Below are positions 37,321-48,687 of a stretch of 64,000 nt of DNA, one piece after another. The stretch lies in contig CM057468.1 of NCBI GenBank assembly GCA_030035585.1, positions 59,454,145-59,518,144 on the forward strand, in the 5' to 3' direction. The notes beneath the pieces are model-generated. The model had not been told where the DNA came from. It did not search any database and saw nothing but the letters and a program-made list of their open reading frames with translations. Numbering within the stretch: position 1 is the stretch's first letter; each line of letters opens with the position of its first letter. A program made the position numbers and the translations under genes. The stretch is from Dugong dugon (lineage: Eukaryota; Chordata; Mammalia; Sirenia; Dugongidae).

Positions 37321-39066
37321 GGAGCCCTGGTGGCCCAACAGGTAAGTGCTCAGCTGTTAACTGAAACGTTGGCTGTTCAAATGCACCCAGAGGCTCTGAA
37401 GGAGAAACACTGGTGATCTGCTCCAGTAAAGATTGTTGTGGTTGTTAGATGTCATCGAGTCCATTCTGACTCATAGAGACCCTAGGTACAACAGAACGAA
37501 ACACTGCCCGGTCCTGCTCCATTCTCACAATCGAAGTTATGCTTGAGCCCATTGTTGCAACCGCTGTGTCAATCCATTTCATTGAGGGTCTTTCTCTTTT
37601 TTGCTCACCCTCTACTTTACCAAGCATGATGTCCTTCTCCAGGTACTGGTCCCTCCTGATAACATGTCCAAAGTAAGTGAGATGAAGTCTCACCATCCTT
37701 GCTTCTAAGGAGCATTCAGGCTGTACTTATTGCAAGACAGAGTTGTTTGTTCTTCTGGCAGTCCATAGTATATTCAGTATTCTTCACCAATACCATAATT
37801 CAAAGGCATCTATTCTTCTTTGGTCTTCCTGATTCATTGTTCAGCTTTCACATACATATCAGGCAATTGAAAACACCATGGCTTGGGTCAGCACACCTTA
37901 GTCTTCAAAGTGATATCTTGCTTTTTAATACTTTAAAGAGGTATTTTGCAGCAGATTTGCCCAATATAAAGTGTCATTTGATTTCCTGATTGCTGCTTCC
38001 ACGGGCATTGATTGTGGAGCCCAGTGAAGTGAAATCCTTGACAACTTCAGTATTTTCTCCATTTATCATAATGTTGCTTATTGGTCCAGTTGTGAGGATT
38101 TTGTTTTCTTTATGTTGAGGTGTAATCCCTACTGAAGGCTGTATGTAGTCTTTGATCTTCATAAGTAAGTGCTTCCAGTTCTCTTCATTTTCAGCAAGCA
38201 AGGTTGTGTCATCTGCATATCTTACATTATTAATGAGTCTTCGTCCAGTTATGATGCCAGGTTCTTCTTCATACAGTCCAGTTTCTTGGGTTATTTGCTT
38301 AGCAAACAGATTGAGTAAGTATGGTGAAAGGATACAACCCTGATGCACACTTTTCCTGACTTTAAACCATGCAGAACCCCCTTTTCCGTTTGAATGACTG
38401 CTTCTTGGTCTAAGTATGGGTTCTTCATGAGCACAATTCAGTGTTCTGGAATTCCTGTTCTTCGCAATGTTATCCACAATTTGTTATGATCTACATAGTC
38501 GAATGCCTTTGCCTAATCAAGAAAACACAGGTAAACATCTTTCTGGTATTCTCTGCTTTCATCCTAGATCCATCTGACATCAGCAGTGATATCTCTCATT
38601 CCACGACCTCTTCCAAATCCAGTTTGAACTTATTGCAGTTTCCTGTTGATGTACTGCTGCAACCGCTTTTGAATTTCAGCAAAATTTTACTTGTGTGTGA
38701 TATTAATGTTATTGCTTGATAATTTCCACATTCTGTTGCATCACCTCTCTTTGGAATGGGCACAAATATGGATCTCTTTCAGTCTGTTTGTTCAGGTAGC
38801 GCTCTTCCAAATTTCTTGGCATAGATGAGTGAGCTCTTCCCGCACTGCATCCTTTTGTTGAAACATCTCAGTTGGTATATTTTCTGCCAATGATTTTAGT
38901 GCAACTTGGACTTCTTCCTTCAGTACCGTCAGTTCTTGATCATATTCTACTTTGAAATGGTTGAACATTGATTACAGCCTAGAAAACCCTATGGAGCAGT
39001 TCTACTCTGTCACATAGGATTGCTATGGGTCAAAATTGACACGATGGCATCTAACAACAACAAAAA
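37321..39066 (+). mobile_element. AfroSINE split by an RTE insertion
   Basis: The left part at 37321-37434 runs from the head 'ggagccctggtggcc' to 'gatctgctccagtaaagatt'. The right part at about 38970-39066 resumes 'gattacagcctagaaaaccctatggagcagttctac' and ends 'gacacgatggcatctaacaacaacaaa'. Joined, they give a continuous element. The split falls in the conserved GTAAAGATTACAG block, with GATT repeated on both sides. Confidence 0.9.
37435..38969 (-). mobile_element. 5'-truncated RTE LINE inside an AfroSINE
   Basis: Minus-strand RTE of about 1.53 kb. The 167-codon frame at 37974-38477 covers the RT palm: HQGCILSPYLLNLFAKQI, then YADD at 38208-38219, then KDFTSLGSTINARGSS. A second frame at 37445-37696 holds the C-terminal block with LTYFGHVIRRDQ, LEKDIMLGKVEG and RPSMKWID. 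These two blocks lie in different frames separated by stops, so the protein is not made. The 3' end (left) reads 'ttgttgtggttgttagatgtcatcgagtcc', the complement of the ACA-rich tail. The 5' end near 38969 is close to that of the copy at 33025. Confidence 0.93.
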
Positions 39067-39205
39067 AGCGAACACTACCATTCTAAAGAAATAATTTCCA
39101 CAAAAAATAGGGAGATTGAGGTCTGTAGGTCGCATAGAGAACACTATGAGGGGTTGCCTAGTTTGATTAATGAGGTTTTCGTTGTTGTCGTTTGATTGTT
39201 ACTTT

Positions 39206-39242
<37 letters not shown>

Positions 39243-41980
39243 AGAGATGTAAGAGGAAAACAAGGCTGGAAAAAATGCTGGATCCAAATTTTACCACACT
39301 GGAAAGGCCAAGCCAATAGAGCATATTTTACACAATAGGAAAAAGGTGAAGGCTGTTGAGCAGGACCATAACAAGATAAAACATCTTTTTCAGAAGATTG
39401 ATGTGATATCTTGCAGAACAAAATGAAGGGGAAAAGTAGGTTGGCAGGCTGATTCTTTAAGAGCAGTCTCTTGATGAAGTGCTGTGAGACAACCAGATCA
39501 TCACAAATGCCAACACAAAGAAATTAGTGGACAAAGTAGAATCAATAGGGCCTGGTAACTGAGGCTACGGGCAGGAAAGTATCACCAGTTGACTGGGGAA
39601 GAAATGTGACAATGACAGAACTCAGTTTGTATCAACAAATATTTCTGAAACATTGAGAACAAACAAATACAAGATGTACCACTTCTCAAGACTTACCTTG
39701 GCAGTACAATCAACAATGCAGAAAAGACAAGGGTGGAGTAATGATTGGATGGAGTAGGGGGACGTTGGAGAGAGAAGTCTAATGAGTGATGAAGTCAATT
39801 TTAGTTGGAGTTGAAAGCAAATTGAACAAACACAACTGGGAAAAAAATATATATCATGTGTTCCATGACTTATCAGAATCTGTTGCACTAATGGGACAAG
39901 AAAAAGTATCTCACAGATTTCAGTTCAGATAGTCTTAAAATAAATCTATCTGCTGGCAAACATTTCATCACATGTTACTCACGCTTGCAGCAATGTTTTT
40001 CTCCTATATTAAATAGCATTTGGGCTTCCCTACTCATCGCCTCCTGACTGTATTCTAAGCAGGTAGCTGAGCTTTGTTATTTCTTTCTTTGGGGGTGTTT
40101 GCAGGGCAGAAACCAGAAACTATTGATGTAGATTCCTCCTAAAATCCATGGAGGGACAGTGTTGGGGTCCTGTGGGGGCAAGGAGAGGGGTGTGCTTTTC
40201 AGAAGCAGAAAATTGTGGAGATTTTTCTGTGATCCAAGAGAGGAATAAGGATTCATAGGTCACTCAACCACTGGAACTTGACTGAGAGGTAGGCTCCCAG
40301 ATTTCCAGCTTTTCCAAAGGGCTTAAAAAGGACAGCACTGGGACCCCTGATAACAATAAGAAAATAAGACATCAGGTCTCCTGCAGCAACTACTGTCAAC
40401 TGTCAACACGTGACTTGAGAGATTGCCCATTTCTGAACACTGGGACTTTTGTATTACTGTGTGTTGGGGGAGGGGGAGCAAGAATGACTGAATTTGAATC
40501 TTCTACCAGGCTTACCGGATGGGAACTCATTATGGAAATTAGCTTGATTAAATGAAAAAGAAACACAATATTTCTTGCACATAATTGTACTGTGGTTTAT
40601 CAACTGGCACACTGAGGAATTAATGAACCAGAGTGGTAGTTTTTTTTTTTTTTTTTTCCCTTCATTTTCTTCAGCCTATCCATAGTTAGATATAGTAGGC
40701 TTCTCTGAATTTCTTCCAGTGTTGAAATTAGTGTTACAATGCTTTGGTAATTTAAGGACCTAGTGGTTATATAGATTTACTTAGTAATGGTACCAAAAGT
40801 TTGTCTATGTTATGTCAAGCCCCATCATTATCCTACATTATGAATAAAGTAGCTAAACTATGCAGAGTAATTTTCATGGGAAACTGTTCCTCAAGTTCTC
40901 AGTAGCATGGGCTTAGAGGAGAAGAGTTGAACATTTTTGGTATTGAATCTGAAGTCACATGAGATGCCAAGCAACAGCAGTTTTCTTTCTGAGCAGAAAA
41001 CACTTGGTGAGATGCCACTTTTAAATGTAGGCCAACGGACTTGAAATTCTTTCTTCCTCTTCCAAATGGTTCCTGATAATTTACTTTAAAAAAGTGTAAT
41101 TAACATGTTTTGCCTTATGTTTACGGTAGTCCATCTCAAATCTTTTTAAAAGCAACTGAAGTATAAGTTATACATCCAGCAATAATAATAAATAAAACCT
41201 TAGAAGATAACATTTTTCCCTTATATAAAAAATAAATGATTTTATTAACGTTTTTTCTCTTAAATTTAAGAAGGCTTCATGAAATCAATGTCTCTGTTTT
41301 ATAAATCATTCATTGTCTCTTTCAACTATTTTACGGTATTACTAAATGACTAATAAAATTTATATTGCATTATGATTGAAAACTGCACTGGGAAAACTAG
41401 AATGTGTCATGTTTTGTGAAATGATGTTGAAATCTGCCACAAGTGGTCTCAGTCAAGCCTGACAAGCTGTTACTATTATTTCTTTTTATTAATGTCTAAG
41501 TAATCTGCATTTTCAGAAAACTTCAGTAGGCCTCACGACTGTCAACATTTTACTTTTTCCCAATTATTTTTGTCACTTTGGTTTCCATTTAACTAGTAAG
41601 CGAGCTTCCATTCTTGGTGATGTTACTTAATAGATACCACATGTACAAGGCCATAAGTAAACAACATTCAGTGCAAAATGGGTTAAGAGTATGGTGCAAA
41701 TATTGTTGCAATAGCCCTATATTATGCAATTGAAAGCAGAGTATTTTTGTAGCAATGATCTGAACTTGACAATGACCAAAAGAGGCCAGGTGGGGAGTAA
41801 CACAAATTTAAATTTGTGCTAATCTCCCTTTGAGGAAGGAAGCATTAACAAATGCTATGTGACAGCTGCTCATTTCACTATACAGTGAATGCTACCTACA
41901 GGAGGGAAAGCTTAGGAGACCAATTTGAATTAACATATTTGGAAAGTTAGTGAAAGCATAAGAGCATATGATGTATTTAA
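39067..41980. other. Unassigned intergenic sequence
   Basis: About 2.9 kb with no recognised transposon family. It contains a T tract of about 30 bases at about 39208-39236, followed by an A run, and a second T tract at about 40640-40657. A poly-T run followed by purine-rich sequence could be the A-tail of a minus-strand retrocopy, but no parent was recognised. Confidence 0.45.
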
Positions 41981-41999
41981 AAAATATATATACATACTT

Positions 42000-42030
<31 letters not shown>

Positions 42031-42040
42031 TGTATATTTA
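41981..42040. repeat. (TA)n microsatellite
   Basis: Alternating TATATA with short TACA interruptions. It generates spurious Tyr/Ile-rich frames on both strands. Confidence 0.9.
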
Positions 42041-42689
42041 AAGAACAGTACATAAAATTCTTATTTGGACCCATTCTTTTGCCTGTCAGATTTTCCCTGA
42101 TACTTCCAGTCCTGGAGATTCTATCCAGACCCTTGATCTTGATGAGGTTTCCTGCATTGACAACTCACCAGTAAATCCATCAAAACAAAACAAAAAGATC
42201 TTCTGAGCTTTGTGCAATGGAGGATAATAAACAGAACATGACAAATTTCCTGAAAAAGATTCAAGTATACATCTTGGAACTGATACACAGTAGGAGTCAT
42301 TAGAAGCTATCACACGGCCCTGTTTAGCATGGAAGGCTTTGGGACGTGGAATAGGAAAGAAAGACTAGGAAAGGGAGGGTCTAAGGAGAGTCAGGAAAAG
42401 GTCTTAATCACAGTTGTAGAGATCGGAACTCGTCATTTGTATGAAGGGGATCTTAGGAGATAGGCTTTATTAGACTAAGAGGTCTGCGTGACTTCTATCA
42501 GCATTGAAAGTTGGAAAACTGACTGTATAACAATAAACCCAAAGTAAAAAGCATTTGTTGTTGTTGTAGGCTTCTTTCTTCGTTATGGGATCTCAAAAGA
42601 ACATTGGTTTGTTGAAGGTATTCCCCAGATAATTTTGTAATTTCTGTTTATTTTATGTACTCTTCATCTGTACATACAGTATACATTAG
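42041..42689. other. Unassigned intergenic sequence
   Basis: No gene or repeat recognised. Confidence 0.5.
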
Positions 42690-43110
42690 GAGTAGTAGTG
42701 GTAGTTAGCTGTTGTTGAGTTGGCTCCGACTCACGGTAACCCTACGTACAACAGAAATAAACGTTGCCCAGTCCTGTGCCATCTTCAGTATCGTTGATAT
42801 GCTCAAATCCATTGTTGTGGCCACGGTGTGTTTTGAGGGACTTCCAACCTAGGGAGTCATCTTCCAGCACTATGTTGGACAAATATTCCATTGTAATCAA
42901 TAAGATTTTCATTGTCTGATTTTGGGAAGTAGATAACCAGGCCTTTCTTCGTAATCTGTCTTAGTCTGGAAGCTCCACTGAAACCTGTCCACCACGGACG
43001 ACCCTTCTGGTATTTGAAATACAGTGGCATAGCTTTCAGCATCATAACAACATGCAAGCCACCACAATATGACAAATTGACACATGGGTGGTGGAAATAA
43101 ATATTAAGCA
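42690..43110 (-). mobile_element. Nonautonomous element with an RTE-type 3' end
   Basis: On the plus strand the left end is an RTE tail complement ('gttgttgagttggctccgactcacggtaaccctacgtacaacag' through 'gctcaaatccattgttgtgg'). To the right comes non-RTE sequence, including 'ttgggaagtagataaccaggcctttcttcg', which resembles the AfroSINE middle, then 'gtcttagtctggaagctccactgaaacctgtccaccacgg'. The minus-strand frame at 42857-43111 (84 codons) lies in the non-RTE half and matches no protein I know. This looks like an RTE-derived nonautonomous family rather than a truncated RTE. Ends are approximate. Confidence 0.6.
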
Positions 43111-43649
43111 TCAGTATATGGCAGGCACTGTGTTAGGCACTAGGAATACGTAGGCAGATCTTGCTTTCAAGTATTTTATAGCATCTAGTAATAGCGTACT
43201 TATATAATTTTGAGGAATGCCTTCATTTACTTTTAATTGTTCTAGTCTGCTTCTCTGTACATCCTCTGGGCAACATGCATGGCAAGCAATTTAAGAAATG
43301 GGGGTAATGTTTCAAATATAAGGAATTATATTAAGAATGATGCAATGCTGATTCCTGGGCCCCATTTGACAAATGTTTAGTGTTGGGCCATATTTGCATC
43401 AGAATTTTTGTATTTTTTATTTTTAAGAAATAAAAAATTTAAAATTGAAAGTCTAGCTTTACCTCTCTCTGATTATAGCAGCTTGTTTATCCAAAAATAA
43501 TATATTTTGTGTATCTGTCTTGTCTAGGCTTTACTACTTCACTTCTTACTTATATATCTGGAGATAATATTTAGAATTGTGGTGCGTGCTTTCATATGTT
43601 ATATAAAATGCTATCATAATTCATGGATCACTTTTAAATTTGTCTTTAC
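43111..43649. other. Unassigned sequence, possible old repeat remnants
   Basis: 'ggcaggcactgtgttaggcactaggaatacg' at about 43120 and 'attcctgggccccatttgac' at about 43351 resemble MIR/L2 and MER5 text respectively, but both matches are too short to assign. Confidence 0.4.
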
Positions 43650-43978
43650 CCTCACTATTCTCATGATTCCCTGATATATGTGTATAGCTAGTTCATTTTT
43701 AACGTGTGAGTACTATTCCACTGTAAGAACATACCATTATTTATCCTTTTTCCTATTAACAGACATTTAGGTTGTTTTCAAATTACTGCTCTTACAAACA
43801 CTGCTGACAGAGACATATTCATATCTCATTATGCACATGTGTAAGAATTTCTCTAAGGTATTCTTCCCTAGGTTATGAATAGAAATATTGTTCCAGAGAG
43901 TTTTAGGCAGCTTCAAATTTTATTAAACGTTTAAAGTTCCAAATTACGTTCCCTCTAGCAGTCCTATTTCCTCTCATT
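43650..43978 (-). mobile_element. Outer old L1, 3' portion (left part)
   Basis: Antisense L1 ORF2 end: 'gtgtgagtactattccactgtaagaacataccattatttatcc', 'ttaacagacatttaggttgttttcaaat', 'ccaaattacgttccctctagcagtcc'. The next expected L1 text does not follow here; it is found at 51726-52070, on the far side of the younger L1. This is the outermost layer of the nest. Confidence 0.8.
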
Positions 43979-44444
43979 CTTTTTTTTTTATTGTGCTTTG
44001 GATGAAGGTTTACAGAGCAAATTATTTTCCCATTCAACAGTTTATACACAAATTGTTCTATGACATTGAGTGCAATTCCCACAATGCGTCAGCCCTCTCC
44101 ATTGCCATCCTGAGCTCCCCATTTACATTTGTCTGGTTTTCCTGCCCCTTCCTGCCTTCTCATATCTTTTTTTAGGCATATGTTGTCCTTTTGGTCTCAT
44201 GGAGATGATTGTTCTAAGGAGCACTTTCCTTTCGTGTGCTATTGTTTATTTATAGACCTGTCTAATATTAGGCTGAAAGGTTATCTCTGGGAATGGCCTC
44301 AGTTCCAAGTTAGAAGGGTGTCTAAGGGTCATTGTCTCGGGAGTTCCTCCAGTTTCTCTCAACCAGTAAATCTGGTGTTTTTTTTTATGAATTTAAATAT
44401 TGTTCTACATAGTTTTGTCTTCCCCATTCTAACCAGGACCTTCC

Positions 44445-47202
44445 TTTTTTTTTTTTTTTCAAGTTGGAAAATTAATTAATTTTATTAATTTTTTTTTTTG
44501 TACTTTAGATGAAGGTTTACAAAACAAATAGTTTCTCATTAAACAGTCAGTACACTTACTGCTTTATGACCTTGGTTAACAACCCCATGACATGTCAACA
44601 GTCTCCCTTCTCAACCTTGGAGGACCATTTTTTTTGGTGAAAATATACGCAGCCAAAGTGACACCATTTCAACAGTTTCTACATGTACAATTCACTGACA
44701 TCAATTACGTTCTTCCAGTTGTGCTGCTGTTCTCACTATCCTTTTTTATGTCATCACCATTATCTTCAACTCACTGCCCCCTGGGCTTCCGATCAAACCT
44801 TTTGAGTTGCTGTTGTCAATTTTATCTCACATAGATAATTCTTTCTTTTTTTTTCTGGTACCTTAGATGAAGGTTTGCAGAACAAATAGTTTCTCATTGA
44901 ACAGTTAGTACACATATTGCCCTATGACAATGGTTAACAACCCCACGACATGTCATCACTGTCCCTTCTCAACCTTGGGATCCCTATCACCAGCCTTCTA
45001 GTCCTTGTCCCTGGACTGCTGTGCTCATTAGTCCCATTTTGTTTTATGGGGCTGTCCAATATCGGGCTGAACGGTGAACTTCGGGAGTGACTTCACCACT
45101 GAGCTAAAAGGGTATCTGGGGCCATACTCTCAGGGTTTCTCCAGTCTGTCAGGCCAGTAAATCTGGTCTTTTTTTTTTGTGAATTAGAGTTTGGTTCTAC
45201 ATCCTTTTCCAGCTCTGTCCAGGACCCTCTTTGTGATCCTGGTCAGAGCAGTCAGTGGTGGTAGCCGGGCACCATCTAGCTGTACTGGACTCAGTCTGGT
45301 GGAGGCCGTGGTAGCTGTGGTCCGTTAGTCCCTTGGACTAATCTTTTTCGTGTATCTTGTTCTCTTCATTCTCCCTTGCTCCAAAAGGGGTGAGACCATG
45401 GAGTATCTTAGATGGCTGCTCACAGGCATTTAAGACCCCAGACACTACTCACCAGGGTAGAGTGTAGAACATTGTCTTTAGAAACTGTGTTATGCCAATT
45501 GAGCTAGCTGTTCCCCGAGACCATGGTCCCTATAGCTCTCTGCCCAGCAATTCAGTCCCCCAGGGAGTTTGGAAGTGTCTATGGAGCTTCCATGACCTTT
45601 CCTTGTACAAGCTGTGCTGGCTTCCCCGGTATCGTGTACTGTCTTACCCTTCACCAAAGTTACCACTTATCTATTGTCCATTTAGTTCCCCCCACCCCTC
45701 CCATCCCTCGTAACCAACAAAGATTGTTTCTTTTTGTTTGTAAACTTTTACATGAATTTTTATAGTAGAGGTCTGATACAATATTTGTCCTTTTGTGATT
45801 GACTTTTTCACTCAGCGTAACGCCTTCCAGTTTCATCCATGTTATGAGATGCTTCACAGATTCATCATTGTTCTTTATCTTTGCATATTACTCCATTGTG
45901 TGTATGTACCATAGTTTGTTTATCCATTCATCTGTTGATGGGCATCTAGGTTGTTTTCATCCTCTTGCTATTGTGAACAGTGCTGCAGTGAATATGGGTG
46001 TGCATATGTCTATTCGTGTGACGGCTCTTATTTCTCTAGGATATATTCCTTGGAGTGGGATTGCATTTTGTAGTGCTTTTTTTTGTGGTGCTGACATTTT
46101 CTTTGTTCCTCTTACTCTCCTGTACTGAGTTCCTTTTGTTTGTGGATTTTTTTTTCGTATCTTTTGTTTTTGTATGTTTTGTTTTTACTGAGACTTTATG
46201 TTTTCTTCTTTGTTTTGATGAGTAGGTTTGTTAACTTTCTTTGTGGTGACCTTGAAGTTTACCGTTATCTTCCTAGATTTGAACCTGTCTATTATTGCTT
46301 GGTATCACCTTGCCTTCCTCTCCATTAGAAGGCTCTATACCTACACCGTTTATTCCCTCTTTTATTGTTCTGATGCTGTTGTCATTTACAGATTAACCTC
46401 TCTGGTTCTCTGTTGTAAGTCTTTTGGTTTTGCATAGTCCTTAAGAGTTCATTTCCTAGGTTGGTATCTGGCTAGTACAATCCAGTGTCCTATATTCAGC
46501 CTGTGGTCTTATGTTGTTTGTTCTCAGATCGAGGGACTCCCTTTAATAAGTCTTGTGAGTTTGGTTTGGTTTTTACATAGTTCCTTAATTTCTGTTTATC
46601 TGGAAATGACCTAACTTCACCATCATACTTGAATGAGAGTTTTACAGGATATATTATTCTTGGCGGGCAATTCTTTTCTTTCATGGTTTTATATAAATCA
46701 TCCCATTGTCTTCTTGCCTGCATGGTTTTTGCTGAATAATCTGAGCTTAGTCTTATTGTTTCTCCTCTATATGTGACTTTTTGTTTTTCTTGAGCTGCTC
46801 TAAGGATTCTTTGTCTTTGGTTTTAGCAAGTGTGATTATGATATGCCTTGGTGTTTCTTTTGGGGTTTGTCTTATATGGGGTTCGTTGAGCTTCTTGGAT
46901 GGTCAGCTTTTCATCTTTCATGATATTGGGAAAGTTTTCTGTCAGCAATTCTTCAGTGATCGTCTCTGTGTTTTCTATTTTCTCCCCCTATTCTGGAATA
47001 CTGATCACTTGCAGATTTTTGCTTTTGATTGTATCCTGCATAATTCTCAGGGTTTCTTCATTTTTATTTGTTCTTTTTTCTGATTTTTCCTCAAACAGAG
47101 TTGTATCCAAGTGTTATCTTCAATTTCACTGACCCTATCTTCCATCATTTCAAACCTGCTCCTCAGCCCTTCTGTGACACTGTCCATTTCTGAAATCTTT
47201 CT
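44445..47202 (-). mobile_element. Half-L1-like (HAL1-like) element nested in the L1 3' UTR
   Basis: Read on the minus strand: an ORF1 relic (about 47200-46496) with coiled-coil text EDRVSEIED, then RRM-region text, then the C-terminal domain ARRQWDDLYKTMKEKNCPPR and PDKQKLRNY. Next is about 400 bp of noncoding sequence, then only the last part of ORF2 (about 46070-45760), then the 3' UTR. Endonuclease and RT are missing, as in half-L1 elements; an internally deleted L1 is the alternative. ORF1 carries stops. The 3' side is unusual: three L1-type 3' ends in a row, each after a T run (starting near 44503, 44637 and 44862). Flanks AACCAGGACCTTCC (44431-44444) and AACAAGGACATTCT (47203-47216) are a diverged target duplication. 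Confidence 0.72.
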
Positions 47203-48535
47203 AACAAGGACATTCTATTGTGATCCTGGTCAGAGCAGTCAGTAGTGGTAGCCAGGCACCATCTAGTTCTTCTAGTCTCAGGCTGGTGGAGTCTGTGGTT
47301 TCTGTGGTCTATTAGTCCTTTGCACTAATTATTTCCTTGAGTTTTTGGATTTCTTCACTTTCCTTTGCTTCAGATGAAGATGCCAATAGTTGTATCTTAG
47401 ATAGCTGCTCGCAAGCTTTTAAGACCCCACACGCTACCCACCAAAGTAGGAGGTAGAATGTTTTTTTATGAATTATGTTATGCCAATTGAACTATTTGTC
47501 CCCTGAGACTATGGTCCTTAAGCTTCAAGCCGAGTAACTCAGTCCTGTGAGGTCTGGATATGTCTAGGCTGTTTCCATGACTATGCCCCCGGGTGCTCTA
47601 TTACATACATGAATATACTTGTAGCATATACAGATATGTATGTAGAAGTGTCCACAGCCAAACCTATACACGCAGATGGATGTACTTCCATATGCCCTTC
47701 CACACCTATTCAGCATACATATCTACCTATATATCCACTCATAAATTATTGTTTGTTATTACTATTGTTGCAGGATTGTGTATGTTACAGTATTTACCTT
47801 TGTTGTCTTTTATTCTTGTGTACCTCTCAGTGTCTTCCCTTTCTTTGGTTATGATGTGCTGACTCTGACTTCCTCCATATTCTATACTGCCTTTCCCTTC
47901 ACCAAAGTTAACACATGCCTACGTTATAGTTAGTGATTTTCCTTCCCTTCCCCTCCCATCCCAGGTAACCATAAAAAAAGTTTCTTTCTATGTGTAAACT
48001 TTTTCCTGACTATTTACAATAGTGGTATCATACAATATTTGTCCTTTTGTGATTGACTGATTTCACTCAGCATGATGTCTTCCAAATTCATCCATGTTGT
48101 GAGATGTTTCATGGATTCATCATTATTCTTTATTATTGCATAGTATTCCACTGTGTGTATGTACCACAGTTTGTATATCCATTCATCCATTGTGGGCACT
48201 TACGTTGTTTCCATCTTTTTGCTATTATGCATAATGCTGCAATGAACATGGGTGTGCATATGTCTATTCTTGTCACAGCTCTTAATTTTCTAGGGTATAT
48301 ACCTAGAAGCCTAGGAGTGAGATTCCTGGATTATACAGTATTTCTCTTTCTAGCTGTTAAAGGAATCACCATATAGTTTTCCACAGTGGTTGTACCATAC
48401 AGTGTATGAGTTCCAATCTCATCACAACCTCACCAGCATTTGTTGTTGTATTTTTTTTTTTTGATCACTGCTGTTATTGCTAGAGTGAGATGGTATCTCA
48501 CTGTAGTTTAGATTTACATCTCTCTAATGGCTAAT

Positions 48536-48687
48536 GGGAGCCCTGGTGGTGCAGTGGTTAAGAGCTTAACTGCTAAACAAAAGGTCGGCAGTTCAAATCC
48601 ACCAACCACTCCTTGGAAACCCTATGGTGCAGTTCTACTCTGTCCTAGAGGGTCACTATGAGTTGGAATTGACTTGACAGCAATGGG
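48536..48687 (+). mobile_element. AfroSINE, best-preserved copy, inside the L1
   Basis: Full-length short variant with intact-looking Pol III internal promoter: A box 'tggtgcagtggt' at 48547-48558 and B box 'gttcaaatcc' at 48591-48600, both in the tRNA-derived head. The body and tail read 'gaaaccctatggtgcagttctactctgtcctagagggtcactatgagttggaattgac'. A perfect 11-bp duplication, TAATGGCTAAT, lies at 48525-48535 and 48688-48698. Removing it rejoins the L1 exactly. Confidence 0.95.

Noticed and set aside
43120-43180. MIR or L2 similarity ('ggcaggcactgtgttaggcactaggaatacg')
   Set aside because: One short block only, with no supporting order on either side.
44129-44479. Hydrophobic 116-codon plus-strand frame resembling a membrane protein
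   Set aside because: It is the antisense of an L1 3' UTR, where T-rich sequence yields Phe/Leu/Ser runs.
48541-48615. tRNA gene suggested by A and B box-like sequences
   Set aside because: These are the internal Pol III promoter of an AfroSINE head. The cloverleaf is not complete, and the unit continues into the SINE body with a target duplication.
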